From Steromphala cineraria (Eukaryota; Mollusca; Gastropoda; Trochida; Trochidae): a DNA stretch of 64,000 nt. Positions 33,221 through 45,618 of the stretch are shown one piece after another; the stretch's first letter is position 1; the number at the start of each line of letters is the position of its first letter. A model generated the notes under the pieces. The model made no database searches, was not told the DNA's origin, and saw only the letters and a program-made list of their open reading frames with translations. A program made the position numbers and the translations under genes. The DNA lies in the NCBI GenBank assembly GCA_916613615.1, contig OU744723.1, forward strand, positions 32,432,171 through 32,496,170. The letters run 5' to 3'.

Positions 33221-34580
33221 GCCAAGAGAGGGATAACATACATAAATGAACTTCTCTAATATTATGGCAAATTCTTTGATATGGAAAATTTCACATTATA
33301 TGCGAAAGTTCATATTGAAAAGAAACTTAAAACTCAAATTCTCAAACATTTATTACACAATTAGTTGGAAATCCTAAAGGATGCCGGGATATATGTGACA
33401 TTCTCTTATTGGAAAAATGTCAAAAGCCTCAACATACAAACATGAAAAATATCTGTTGTGCTTACAACATTGTGTTTTGTTTTCATTGTAGGCATGGGTG
33501 GAACATTCCATTTTGTGTACAGGGTGAAGGTTGTTAACTTTAAACCACTGGTGCATGAAGATGTTTTGATAAGACTGTAGGCATTCTTCCATGTAGGCAT
33601 AAGTGAACACCACAGAAAATTCGACTCATTAGGCCGTACTCGGACATTTATCGTTTCAACCCCCAACTTACTTCTTAAAGTAATTTCGTGACACAGTGAT
33701 ATCTAAACTTTTCTCCGAACTTTTGAACCCCTAAAATGACACAAAGGCGCGCAACAAATTACTGTGAATTATACATGTCTCCTTTGTCGTGAGCTTCGTA
33801 ATTTCCGGTATATTACAAAAACCTCACAGTCCTTTGAATAACGGCCAAGTATGATCGATTTTCTATATAGCTAGATTTCAGAGATAGGGGGATACAAGAT
33901 GGGAGGGGATGGGAGTGGGGAGGGGGTTAGATCAGCCATTTGAAGGTATTTGAAGTCACTGTCTCAGTTTAAAAGGGATTTTCATGCAAACAAAGCAAAT
34001 AGTTCGGACTCTCGGAATTATCATTAAAGAGCCACTCCCTGATTTTCATCACATTTTGCTCTGATATGAACGTAGAGGACATTAGTCTATTTATAAATTC
34101 AAAATATCTCACATATTCAATACCTAACTGGAAATTATATTTAAAATATTTGTTTTCAATTAAAATTTTCAAAATGTCACATATTCGCGGCAGACAAATT
34201 CACACGTCTTATATACATAACTACTAGTTTTATAACCTTTCAGAAAATATCAACTCGTAACTGTTATTGTGACTGCTTTAGATAAGTAATCAAAATTATG
34301 TTTTTCCGGTTTACGATCAACATCGCGTCTTGAAACCTTACTGATGTCACTTTACGACGTCGATTAGTTTGTAAATGATACTTTCCTGCAACAGGCGATA
34401 CTTCTCGATAAGTTGACAGTAATGGTAATTTTGCATGTTTTAACAATAATCTTCTTCTGAGGTTGCAACTAGATTTACGTTCACTATAGTCCTCAATAAA
34501 GAAGTTTAACTTTCGGCGATTCATGCATTTATTGTGCAAATTTACAGCCAAGACCTGCTTTTACATTTTAAGGGAAAGGC
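33221..34580. other. Intergenic, no supported gene
   Basis: Minus-strand frames of 79, 86, 67 and 95 codons occur here, but they start at non-ATG codons or lack any family signature. A G-rich run lies at 33887-33928. Nothing called. Confidence 0.35.
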
Positions 34581-34800
34581 GCCTGCAGCTTTATCATAAG
34601 TGTTTTCTTATGTGCACATTTTATTTTAGTTTAATATATTCCTATTCTGTATATGTTTTATGTGTACATAGCTATTTTAGTCTCTCATAATCTTTTAAGG
34701 ATGGCTCATTTTAGGTCTTAATTTATACTGTTTTAATAACTGTAAATGAGGTGAGACGTGTAATAAACAATCTGTCTGTCTGTCTGTCTGCATTATATTC
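34581..34800 (+). repeat. Possible retroposon 3' tail ending in (TCTG)n
   Basis: Ends TAATAAACAATCTGTCTGTC with a simple-repeat tail. This is the style of 3' ends of some non-LTR retrotransposons or SINEs, with a polyadenylation-like AATAAA just before it. No coding part is attached. Confidence 0.3.
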
Positions 34801-35519
34801 TCAGGCTATCGCGGTGTGACTCTAACAGGGTACACTTGATTTGCTCTACGGCCAATCAGCCGACTTACTGCCGATAAGCCGGCGTATCGTTAACAATGAA
34901 ACTTGCCAAATAATACTGTATCAGTCAGGAAAGTTTGAAACATTTTCTTGACGTGTATAAATATTTGACTTGCAAAACTGAAAGAACGGCTTTAAAACAG
35001 ATCGGTTAAGGAGACTCTGTGTATGCCTCTTTCTTGAAACACCGTTGTCAATGTGAAAGGACAATGATTCTTATCTGTGTTGAAAGATCGAACTAGAACG
35101 ACCTCCCAACACAAGACGTTTCTTTCTAGGAGTAGTAGACTGCACATATTCATATAATTATCAACTCCATTTAATCACATATTGATACCGAAATAAAGCA
35201 CAAAGAAAAATGTTAATTATCCCCATGATTTACAGCAGCAAAATTTGTCTGATAAGGAAGAAAACAATGTGGTAATAGAAATAATCATATGGTGTAATAA
35301 AAACCGAAATTCAGCAGTTTTGGGAAGAACATTTCATTCAGATAACGTTTCGCATCTTTTGGACATTCGCATTCACAGAACTGTGGTATTTTTATGTCAA
35401 GAAACAAGTTACATTATCCTGAAAACAATGAAAGTGTTAATTGGTAGTTGTAATATAAATAATTGCATTCTTTCAACTCGTCAAAGTTACGTTTCGGCCT
35501 CAAAAATCACAAGTAAAAC
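34801..35519. other. Intergenic, nothing recognised
   Basis: The 129-codon plus-strand frame from 35245 runs into the foldback repeat and has no domain signature. Confidence 0.4.
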
Positions 35520-35698
35520 CACTATAGCCAATCAGATAATTTTCGCGTTTGAAATTTTATCGGCAAGGTGGCGAGAAAATGATTTGATTCAAATGATGGC
35601 TATATCCCAAGTCAGCCAGGGCGAGCGAATCTAGCTTCTGAGCCCAGGGTATAGATTAGTGGAGTTAGCGTAACATTCGTACCATGAGACAGGATGCT
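35520..35698. mobile_element. Partial foldback MITE (relative of 19877-20134)
   Basis: The right arm is well kept: GATGGCTATATCCCAAGTC, GGCGAGCGAATCTAGCTTCT and GGAGTTAGCGTAACATTCG, ending GAGACAGGATGC. The left arm is reduced to ACTATAGCCAATCAGATAATT. Confidence 0.75.
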
Positions 35699-36155
35699 TC
35701 ATGATAAAAGCATCAAAGCATGGTTAGGAACTTGGATTCAGAACACATTTATAGAAATATTTGTATCCAAATTAATAATTTCAACACTTGTACTTTTCAC
35801 ACCTATCGAGTGAACCACACCAAAACGAAAGTCCTGTATCCGCTATCACCACTGTCAACACACACAAAACGCTTATTCTACTTATGATAAGTTTTAATTT
35901 TTGTTAAATCACAAACGCGACTTTATATCCTCCTGTACTGAACCGATAAACTTAAAAATGCAATCTCATAAAGTTGAAGGGGTTAGGAATACCTCATGTT
36001 ATAGCTTCAAGCTTTGCCTTGTCAAGATAAAACACGAATTCACGACTATGATAAACTACAAGATAACGTGTTACCACGTTTGAAGTGCCTTCTAAACATA
36101 CCGACGGTCCTTTTTTTTTTAAAAACTCAATAAAGTGTCAATACCCCGCCAACTG
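35699..36155. other. Intergenic, nothing recognised
   Basis: No supported feature. Confidence 0.4.
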
Positions 36156-36524
36156 TTAAAGGGGCAGTATCACGTTTTTTGATAATTTTATAAATTTATT
36201 TTGAATTTTCCACTGATAATTGTATGTTAATGTTAAATGTATTATTGTGACAGTGTCAACAATCTCATAATACAAGTCAATCATCCATAGTCAGAGGAAA
36301 AAGTATGAAGATTCACATAAAATCCATTGGCGGCCATTTTTTGTGAACACCTATAATTTATTTTGTGTAAGAAAAAGAAATCGCATTGCTAAACTCAACG
36401 TTATATATCTGAATTATTACTGTTCCATTTGGTTTAAATACATTGTCTTTCAATTGGAACCATTTATTTTGATTTTTCTGACATCACCTTATATTCCCCC
36501 GAAAACGTGCTACTGCCCCTTTAA
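36156..36524. mobile_element. AGGGGCAG-family MITE (copy 5, best-preserved ends)
   Basis: Left TTAAAGGGGCAGTATCACG and right CGTGCTACTGCCCCTTTAA are intact inverted repeats with TTAA at both outer edges. Body as in the other copies, reversed. TTAA may be the target duplication or part of the repeat; being palindromic, it cannot be told apart here. Confidence 0.9.
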
Positions 36525-37770
36525 CATACTCAGTAACGTAAATGTTTGGATCGTGAATATGATCGGCTTTGTGTGCATGCGCAGTGCCGTTATTGCATTT
36601 CAAGTGAACCTCAAGTGAATATATTTTGTCCAGGAAACGTGAACTGAGCTTGCCTTGGTGGTTTATATCCACTTACACTTTCCTGTCAAACTTACACCGA
36701 TTGAAGACTCGAGTATATGTATTTAAATAAATAAAATAGATCAAAATGAATCAATACTTATCAAAAAAAATTAAAATTGAATTTCATGCATCATGCAGGC
36801 AATTCATTATATGATCGTTTTTCCTTGAAGAAATTAGATACAATACCTCATATATTGCGTAAGTGTTAAATGTATTAGACCATTGTGGGCACAACTCGAA
36901 GGTTGGCCCAGAGAAAGGGCTCATTTTTGACAAAGGAAAGATTGTCAGTCATTGGATTCCCAGATAAAAACAATGACCCTCTAGATATAATCATTGTTGA
37001 TCTCTAACAAATAAATAGATATTTGTGGATATATAAGCAGAAACCTTCCAAACATTGATAAGTTGTGATTACTTATAAACTCATGTCCAAAAGAAACGAT
37101 ACCAAGTTTTCAAAGTTGTCCGAAACAAAATTCTATAACCTGACAGAGTCGAATTTAAGTGTGTCTATCAGGCATATATCTTGTAAAAAAGTATCATTAC
37201 CATTCTTCAGGAAAAGATACTTTTGATTTTGTGTCTTTTCAAATGTACATGGAGTGCATAAATCGAAATTTGAAATTGTTTTATGAACAGAACTTTTGTC
37301 ATTTCACTTTTTTCACAAATTGATAAAGTATTGAATTTATGTCAGAAAAAAATGTTGTTGATATAACACACTTTATTTGACATAAATTCGTTGACGCGTC
37401 ACTGCACTAGAACGTTTTAAAACAAGCGAAAGTGTCCAATTTCTCTCTGCTATCTCGCCTAGTTAAGGAGATTCCAGATCGATGATTTTTTCAAATGCAT
37501 GTTTCTCGCAAACATGAAAAGATGATGTTTCTAAATTTTGCATAGACGAAAGTTGACTACTGAAGAAATGATATTACTTTTGGTCTTTTTGATCTGCAGA
37601 GGATTGAGTTATTTTGGGATTTGTATGGTATGGTCTCTTTTTGGACATGAGTTTATCTTACTAAATGGGCTGCTGAAATGTACATGTACGCTAAAGTCGA
37701 CATTTTCTATAAACTTTCGTCGACTGTTTATGTTTATGTATTATGTGATTGATACACGTTGTATTCTTGA
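36525..37770. other. Intergenic, nothing recognised
   Basis: AT-rich. An 84-codon hydrophobic frame at 37538 has a non-ATG start and no signature. Confidence 0.4.
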
Positions 37771-38175
37771 AATAATAAATAGAGAATACTAAACGACCTC
37801 CCATTTAATACTATTTTTATTAAACGAGTTAATGATTTTGTATAAAACGAGCGAAAAATCACGCAAACTTGCCGAAAATGTGCTGAAACTATCAGTTCCG
37901 CGACTCGGCACCCATTGTGACGAAGCGCTTACATTGTGACGTCACAACAGCTCACTTCTGTGACGTCATACTTGCATTGTGATATTACACTAGTTTAATA
38001 TTGCCGTATAAATATTACATAGAGAATACTAAACGACGTTCAGTTTAATACCATATTTATGAAACGAGTGGATGGTATTCGTATTTAACGAGCGAAAGCG
38101 AGTTAAATACCAATACTATCCACGAGTTTCATAAATATGGTATTAAACTGAACGGAGTTTAGTATTTTATTTATT
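37771..38175. mobile_element. CRE-bearing foldback element
   Basis: 38021-38175 is a long hairpin: AGAGAATACTAAACG and GTTCAGTTTAATACCATATT pair with AATATGGTATTAAACTGAAC and GTTTAGTATT, with CGAGCGAAAGCGAG at the apex. A degraded left half of the same hairpin occurs at 37781-37860. Between them are TGTGACG (37916) and two TGACGTCA sites (37937, 37961). The element at 49975-50264 shares this plan. Confidence 0.75.
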
Positions 38176-40121
38176 ACACTCTGTAAATTAATGATATAAA
38201 AATGAAAACTATGTTAACTCTCAATTCTCGTAGTTGTGCGTAGGAATCCAAATCTTACGCATAGCGCCATATTAGACTTTGAACAATGAACAAATAGGTC
38301 ATAAGTAAGTCCGTTACTAACAGCTTTAATTTGGAACAATACAAATGGAAAACTCTCATTCAATTGTCCTTGTGTTATAGTTCATTCAAACGCAATTTCT
38401 CGAGTTAACAAAACCATCTGTCGCTGAATTGTGCGAATGAACGTTAGATCTAGATTGTGTGAATGAATGTCAAGTGATTGTGACGTCATCGGAATGTGCG
38501 TTTTCAAACACGATTCAGTAAGATTGAGCGCTAGTGTCAGTGGGAGGAACACTGTCCTTGTTTGCGATCCATGGTGCGGATAGATTGGGGAATACCCTCT
38601 TCAAATCAAAATTTCATCTAAATTCTAAAAACAAAAAGGACCGCTGCTTTGAATGGACAAAATAAATGTGGGATATGGATGTTATTGATATGTTATCAGG
38701 TGGTGACACATGTAATGATATTCATAATTTCCTATTTACGATTATCCTTTGTTGTTCTTGTTCAGTATATATATATTATCAAGAAGAAGAGTTTTCGCAA
38801 CCAACTTTTCATATATATTTAACTTCAGCAATCGAAACTAAGGTATTTGACAAATCTGTTTCATTTTAATCAATCTATAGCAAAGTATAGACAATAACAC
38901 GATTCAGAGTAATGCAACATGAACGTATGTACAGCTTAATCATAACTGCCGTCAATCAAACAGCGATCGATCGTTGTGTGCCGTTAAAAGATGAAGTCAC
39001 TTCATAGCATGTGACCATATCAACAACCTGTCATACCAGTCATCGGCCACAATTTCCACGTGATTACGTGTACATTTCGTATTGATGCACGCACGGCACG
39101 ACTTCCTCGTGCTGCACATGTCATGAACCTTTATCGGAAACAATCGCCAATAGTTGAATATTTTTTTCATTTTCCTGATGAATTTCCGCATCAGAAATTG
39201 CATTAATTTTTATTACATATTCGTATTTGTAGTTGAAGTTTTCAATTCGTCATATGACATGTAAAGTTATGATTTTCACAAGTTAAATGAAAACAATTTA
39301 AGTTATCCACACGATCTAAGAAAACAACAAAACAATGGGCCAATTTTATTTGTAGTATATATTTTCATCTAGTTCTTTAAATCTGAACAACGATTTTCGT
39401 GTCGAGTCCTTATAGATAACTATCGACTTGCTCGGATTATGAGGGAATATTATAATTTGAAATATGATTTTCGATGTACATGTAAGTACAATATATTATA
39501 TCTCTGGAACATAACTTCTAAGTATTTGTAATAAGAGAAAAAGGCCTCGCTTATTTTTACTGAATATATTGATTTCAATTTTGTTATCTGTTCGGATTAT
39601 CAAATATCGTATTTTTCTTTGTTTATTTTACTAAAAGTCTAATTAAATAGTTGCAACGCAAAAGGGCGATAATATTAGATTTTATAATGATTTAAACAAA
39701 CATATTTGGGGGAAGTGATTATCAAGTTTCAAAACGAAAACAGCTTGTGGCAATTGTTTCATTTGAGATAGATAAATAAATTGCTTACCTTTACCGAATA
39801 TATAAAATTCATTTAAAACCGCCCGTTTGGACTCAAAACTTCTACATTGTATTTGTAACCGTTTCTTCGTGTTATGCCTTTGTTTATAAACTAAGTAAAA
39901 AAGAAAGTACACACCCCAGGTGATTTTAACATATGCATAATTTTCAATTACAATTACCGTTCAACTCTACAGCTGCGTATCTTAAGTTTGTTCACTTACC
40001 TTCGTATTCTAGTGCAAATATAATTTGTAACGTCTTTGAGACATCATATCATTGTCAAAACGAAACCGATAATGATGAAATTTCACTGCACACGTTAAGA
40101 TTCCGTTTCCTTTGATATATT
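38176..40121. other. Intergenic, no supported gene
   Basis: Mostly AT-rich. A 68-codon minus-strand frame at 38997-39203 has a true ATG and four clustered cysteines, but no splice or family support. Otherwise nothing seen. Confidence 0.35.
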
Positions 40122-40458
40122 CAGGGGCGGATCCAGGATTTTCCACCCACCCAATTGGTGTCACAAGTGCAACTTAAAATTCACACCCTGGTACCCCTAC
40201 CACCCCCCCCCCCCCCCCCCCCCCCCCCCTCGAACTGTCAATTAATGTTTCCAGAACTGTCAAGATTAAGGTTTACTGAATATATAAAGCTACATTTTGC
40301 TAATTACTTTGTGTTCATGTTAATTATACGAAACATTAACTATATTTGGAACTCTTTCGGGGGATTTGCATGTCATAATCAATAAATGAGATTCATTCTT
40401 CACACAATTACAACATTTCGAACACGGTGAAGGTCATGTTGATTTTAATTCGCCCCTG
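40122..40458. mobile_element. hAT-like MITE with poly-C tract
   Basis: Starts CAGGGGCGGATCCAGGATTT and ends CGCCCCTG, short inverted termini of the CAGGGGCG type common in hAT MITEs. A run of 28 C lies at 40203-40230. No 8-bp target duplication is visible. Confidence 0.6.
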
Positions 40459-41593
40459 ACTACATCAAACAAAGATCTCTATAAACCATCAACCAGACAC
40501 CAGGAAATTCGTTTAAAATGCTGCAATTTGGGCTACGTTGATTATGTGATAATCAAGTTCATCACATGACAATTATATATTTAATAAACCAAACATAACG
40601 GATGTGTATACTTTCCTTTGTACCTCAGTTTATTATAAACGTGCTACAATCTATATTAAATAGTTTACATCCTTATTCATCAGGTCTCGAGTTACTAAAT
40701 AGGCTATACACATACATGTAGCATCATGTACACTATGAAATAAAAGCGACAAAGTTTATCAATATCAAATAGATACATGTATAACACCATAATTCATAAA
40801 CAATGTTATGGGATCAAATGTATTTGAACCACGAACACAGAAATCAGTTTTCTATCAATAAACTACATTCTTTGAATATTTATTATAGATAATACAGGAC
40901 ATATTTCACTAACCGGGTTCTCACAAATATGATATTTCGTTATCTAAACATTCGAATTTTAAACTGAATTCGTTGGTAAAAAAAATTCCATTGTTACCTT
41001 GTCAGAAATAATTACACAACAAATAATTAGAATTTGAAATACACATTTCCCTAAAATTAACAAATACAAACCAAAAAAATGTTAAAGAGTAGCTTGCTAA
41101 TTTTTCTTTCAATTATTTCTTCTCCCCACATGGCGGTTATCAATTATTTTAGCTTTCAGACGTGACAATAAACACATCTGAAGACCAAGGGACAATTTTT
41201 ATACCAACACAAACAAAACTATATAAATAAGTTTACATAACGAAAGTCGTGAAAATTGAAATTTCGTGATTGTCATGTTGCATTTTCGCACTGCATCATT
41301 TGTCAAAAACAATATTCTACTTACAATCGACTTGTCCTATATCCCGTTGACTGTAATCCCGAGAAAAGCACGATATCGATGGAGATATGAGATCAAAGTC
41401 TAAATACCATCAAGACTCCAGAAGCCTAGAGCTTCGAAAGAATCCAACATCAGATTCGGCGAGGAACATCGCAATAACATACAGCATCAACAGTTTCGTC
41501 AGCGGGCTACTAAACGGAACAAAACTTTCAAAAGAAACAAGGCGGCTTTGTGTTGTGTCTTTATGCGGTGATCTGTTACTCAATGCAGGCTGG
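40459..41593. other. Intergenic, nothing recognised
   Basis: AT-rich. The 99-codon plus-strand frame from 41387 runs into the 68-bp repeat and lacks a signature. Confidence 0.4.
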
Positions 41594-41682
41594 TTAATCG
41601 GGTATCTAGTCTTACCATTAGGAGCCTTGAATACAATGCATTTCTGTTCAAGTGGACTATTCGGGTATCTAGTCTTGCCATT
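41594..41682. repeat. 68-bp tandem repeat, left portion
   Basis: Contains GGGTATCTAGTCTTRCCATT twice with AGGAGCCTTGAATACAATGC between. Interrupted after GCCATT by the DIRS-like element; the array resumes at 45023. Confidence 0.8.
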
Positions 41683-41835
41683 ATAGTCCAGCAGATATGT
41701 GAAGAATTTACATAGAATTGTGCCTTTCATGATACAAGCATGAAATTTGGTACACAGTTAGGGGGTACCCTTAGAGTGGAATTTGGATATAAGGACATTC
41801 CAGATTCCCTCTAAGATTTAAATGGCGGCTACAAA
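41683..41835 (+). repeat. Left inverted terminal repeat of the DIRS-like element
   Basis: Pairs with 44868-45022 over about 150 bp with moderate divergence: CCAGCAGATA, AATTGTGC, GATACAAGCATGAAA(T/C)TTGGTA, GGACATT and AAATGGCGGC blocks are shared in inverted order. Confidence 0.7.
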
Positions 41836-41949
41836 TTAATGAATGAAATTAGTTAATGAATTATACCAACCAGTTCAAATCCTTATCACGTGTGTTTGGT
41901 GTAAAACACAATTTAGGTATTATGTAATTAATTGTTGTGCATATTCTAT

Positions 41950-42178
41950 CAGTCTAGGTAAACCTAGCCTCAATAATACTCGTTTCACTCCACTATTGAG
42001 TCTAGCAAGATGTATTAGAAGGTCGCGTCAGCCGATCTTTGGAATTGACCAAGCCGCAATAGTATGCATTCGCACATATAACGTTGGAGGGTCATAGGTC
42101 GGTGAAAGGTTGGCTGACGCGACCTTCTACTGCATCTTGCTAGACTCAATATCGGAGAGAAGCGAATATCATTGAAGC
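41950..42178. mobile_element. Foldback element copy nested in the DIRS-like element
   Basis: CAGTCTAGGTAAACCTAGCC, GAGTCTAGCAAGATG and GGTCGCGTCAGCC are matched by inverted arms (GGCTGACGCGACCTTCTA, CATCTTGCTAGACTC). Same family as 25662-25927; the right tip is eroded. Confidence 0.75.
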
Positions 42179-42879
42179 TTTGCAATTATTTCATACTGAG
42201 CTCAAAAAGAGCATCTGCAGTGGGTAAAAAAAGATTTCCCAATTGTTATTGCAGAATTCGGCCTGCCGATTAGATATTAGACTCCATAGGACACAGTTTT
42301 TGCTTGTTGATAAAACATTTGTTCAAAAAATCTCTTTAGAATTATAAGTTTCAAAATATTTTCCATCCGACACTGCATTAGTGGTGCTGTATATTGCTTG
42401 ACAGATTATGGCTAATAAACAAGCTTTTGAATCAACAGGCTAGAATGCTACTCGTCTACTCTGACTGATTGGAAGAAGTGCGTTTTATTTTCAGGAAGAA
42501 ACAGAAGAGGTTATTTTTTGTCCCCCTGATTTCAAGCAAAATATAGGTTCTGAATAGGCGGAGATACAAAATTGGCTCTGACAGCTCTCTACCATGCGTT
42601 CGGATCCGTGGCGAGAGGCCTAGCGCAGATTATGTTGAGTCCGGGATGGATCTCAACAGTGATGACCAACCTCGGCAGGGTCTTTTTTGGGGGAACAGTC
42701 TGGTGTTGATCGATAGGAACCTGCGATATGCCTTAGGTTCGGTAGGTTAGCCTCTCACCTGCCACTCAACGGAGCACAGCGTTTGAACAGATGGATATTC
42801 TTATAGAGGGCAGTGGAGGAAATCCTGGTCCCAAACCTCAAGTCTGGGTTCTACTCCCCTATGTTCGTTTCACCCAAGA

Positions 42880-43345
42880 GAGCCAGGAGAAAATAGCAGA
42901 TGATTAACCATATGTTGAAGTTAACCACTCCTTCCTCGTACTGACGCCATATCTTTGTCACATGTTTTTGTCATTAGTCATGCGGTTGCTGGAGCCCTAG
43001 AATTGGAGAACACATATTTGCATATTCCCATTTCCGAGACCACTGCAAGTACCTCAGTTTCGTTCTGGCGGAGCGCCATTCTCAGTGGAATGTGCTCGCA
43101 TTTGGAATATCATTCGCTTCGTGGATTTTTCACGAGAGTGACTCAACCATAGTAACTTTTTTCTCACTCACAATTCGTGGACAACAGGCTTGATACCCAC
43201 CGCTGATTACTCTGGAGTTGGAGTTGTTGATTAATCCGTCCAAGTCAGACCTTAAGCCAACCACCTCGCTGGCCTTCCTGGGCGCTATTGTGGACACTGC
43301 TCAGTCCCCAGCTAACGCATGGAGCGAATAGACTTCTTGCTCCAC
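42880..43345 (+). pseudogene. DIRS-type reverse transcriptase remnant
   Basis: Several broken frames carry RT-like pieces. NTYLHIPI corresponds to the 'DAYLHIPI' box. A decayed F.TRVTQP segment follows. LLINPSKSDLKP with LAFLGAIVDTAQS matches the 'IN.EKS.L.P...FLG...D' motif. Stops and frame changes lie between them, including a TAG just after the last motif. The YxDD box is not visible. Confidence 0.6.
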
Positions 43346-43839
43346 TAGGTCCAATAGATCATGGGGTTGCTCACCTCAGTGCAGGACCTAACTAGGAGGG
43401 GTTGGCTGCAGTTGATATCATTTCAGGTCTTCCTAAACGTGCACGTCAAGGAAAAGGTGTCCAGACATGTGTTCCTGCTTCGCCATGACCTCAGGGAGGA
43501 GGCAAACGTCTACAGAGGTGTCCTGCTCCACCAATTAAAGGTGATGGGAAGCGGTAGGTGTCTGGTCTCAAGATTCATTGGGATCTGGTAATTTGTCCCC
43601 GAGCACTTACGCTCGGATGTGTGCACGCCCTTAATAGAGATGATCATCCTATGCCTGAAAGTTAAGACAGTTTATGCATGGCGATGGCTTTCGGCTGCCA
43701 AGATTTCGGAGCCGCATGCTTTGCAGGCTGATTTGCTTCGCTTTGAAGTGAGGGATGAGGGAAAAGTCACAAAGGAACTTGCACCGGACTTCGTGTGTAA
43801 GATCCAAGGGTCTGATGATTGAGGCAGGGTGTTTCACAT

Positions 43840-44240
43840 TCACTCCCTTGCATGATCAGCATTCCCCACCGACGAAGAGTTCCGTTTCTCTGTCCTGTTC
43901 TAGCTCTTAGCATCTACTTGGAACGCATCCGTTCCTTATGGCAAGGGAGTAGGAGGCCTTCCCCATTTGCTTTGAGTACAAAGGAGACAGACAGTGCCTT
44001 CAGTGTCTATCAGTGGTCTGCTATCCTCGAGGCTTACAAAGCCATGGGTTGACCGCGACCAGTTCTTTCAACCTTTTACGAGATCCGTGCAGTCTCTGCC
44101 ACTATAGCGGTCCATATTGCTGTGGCGGACATCCGTTGGGCTGTTTTTGTCATACCTGCTCTTTGCCAACCACTACCCTCGAGACGTTTCTATGGAAGAC
44201 GGACATTGCAAGGATGGTGACTCAGGTATTCACTTAACAA
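43840..44240 (+). pseudogene. DIRS-type tyrosine recombinase remnant
   Basis: LCPVLALSIYLERI and VYQWSAILEAYKAMG match the usual 'CPVRALKxYLxRT...AY' layout. In a shifted frame, FYEIRAVSATIAVH and ADIRWAVFV match the H-x-x-R box region and the 'DI..A.F(W)' motif. The catalytic Arg is kept but the box His is replaced by Tyr. Frame changes make it non-functional. Confidence 0.55.
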
Positions 44241-44867
44241 CGCACTTCAGGTCTTGCTACCCCAGAGGGATTGCAGCTCACCGTTAGATCACTTTCACAT
44301 GTTGTTTTAAAAAATCTTTGCATAGCTTTTTCCATTGTGTTGGTTGTCTTTCTTTCTGGTTCGAGGTTTGTTACACCCTTTTAACAGGGGCCCAGACCAC
44401 CCTACCATAAGTTTGACTGTTGAGGTGGTTACCTTCCTGCTTGGGTCCCACAGCCCTTTACCGCTATTGTAATCTGTGCTACAGTGAGTCTTAGATGGTA
44501 ATAGTAAGTTAAGTAATAGTGCGTTTTTCAGTAAACTTCATTATTTAAAATTTCCATTGACAACTGACCAATCCTTCATTCCCACCCTTGCCTCCCCTCC
44601 TGGGAGTAGGTTGGCTCTGGTAAACGTTCTCTGAGGCTTGGTTACATGACCAAAGCCAGCACAGGGTCAGATAACTCCCGTCTTCTTTGATCTGTGTAAT
44701 CTTGTTGAGAGATAATCAGAAATTTCAAAAATTTTGATATTTAGTGAAAAATGAAGACCAAATAATGTTTTTTGAGAGTTTTCATTTAATTATCATCATA
44801 AACACAAAATTCCTTGGTGTTCTTCTCCAAGTACTATGACTTATATAATGTTATCTTACTACCAAAA

Positions 44868-45022
44868 AGCCGCCATTTTTAAATGGCCGCCATTTTTGTT
44901 CTGGGAATAAATTCAAATGTCCCTATATCTCAAAATCTTCATAAAATAATGCTCTATCAGTATACCAAGTTTCATGCTTGTATCACAAAAAGCACAATTT
45001 CCCCACTTATCTGCTGGACTAT
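44868..45022 (-). repeat. Right inverted terminal repeat of the DIRS-like element
   Basis: Inverse of 41683-41835; ends CTGCTGGACTAT exactly where the 68-bp tandem repeat resumes. Confidence 0.7.
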
Positions 45023-45195
45023 TAGGAGCCTTGGATACAATGCATTTTTGTTCAAGTGGACTAGTCGAATCGGGTATCTAGGCTTGCCATTAGGAGCCCT
45101 GAATACAATGCATTTTTGTTCAAGTGGACTAGTCGAATCGGGTATCTAGTCTTGCCATTAGGAGCCTTGAATTCAATGCATTTCTGTTCAAGTGG
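45023..45195. repeat. 68-bp tandem repeat, right portion
   Basis: About 2.5 units of AGGAGCCTTGAATACAATGC, ATTTTTGTTCAAGTGGACTA and GTCGAATCGGGTATCTAG. Continues the array broken at 41682. Confidence 0.8.
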
Positions 45196-45618
45196 CCGAA
45201 GTTGTAGAATACGATAGTTTTTTTAACAATTTATGCTGAAACATTCATGAGTAAATCAATACACTTCATCAGGATTTTAATAAATGCGAGAAAGATTTAT
45301 TTTTTTATTTCATAGCTTATACATATATTTGTATACATATATTGTGCACATTTCAACAAATCAAATATGGAATGAAAAACCAAAATACATTAATTGAAGA
45401 AATAATGTGGCAGTATTCCATCATATTTGCTAAGCATGTAGATCATACAAGGCTCAGTAATAACCATCCTAGATATCGATAGCGGAGAAATATCGAAGAT
45501 GATGTGAGTAATAACAGCCGAGAAGACTTTCCTTTGACCCAGCCAATCAGCGCATGGGTTACTGGCGACGGGTACACATGCTGAATGATATCGAATTTTA
45601 TCCATTTTTGCAAGACTA
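45196..45618. other. Intergenic, nothing recognised
   Basis: AT-rich, no supported feature. Confidence 0.4.

Larger units (their letters stand above)
41683..45022 (+). mobile_element. Degenerate DIRS-like (tyrosine recombinase) retroelement
   Basis: Bounded by inverted terminal repeats: 41683-41835 starts ATAGTCCAGCAGATATGTG, and its inverse at 44868-45022 ends CTTATCTGCTGGACTAT. Both contain GATACAAGCATGAAA. Inside are reverse-transcriptase and tyrosine-recombinase remnants (42880-44240). Inverted terminal repeats and absence of a target duplication fit DIRS elements. A foldback copy (41950-42178) is nested in it. Confidence 0.7.

Noticed and set aside
33434..33602. Repeated TGTAGGCAT words as a structured repeat
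   Set aside because: Too few and irregular to define a unit.
34264..34551. A 95-codon basic minus-strand frame
   Set aside because: It begins at a non-ATG codon, has no splice acceptor that I trust and matches no family known to me.
38997..39203. A 68-codon minus-strand frame with ATG and clustered cysteines
   Set aside because: Lacks a signal peptide, flanking splice sites or a recognisable motif; could be chance. Kept only as a remark in the region note.
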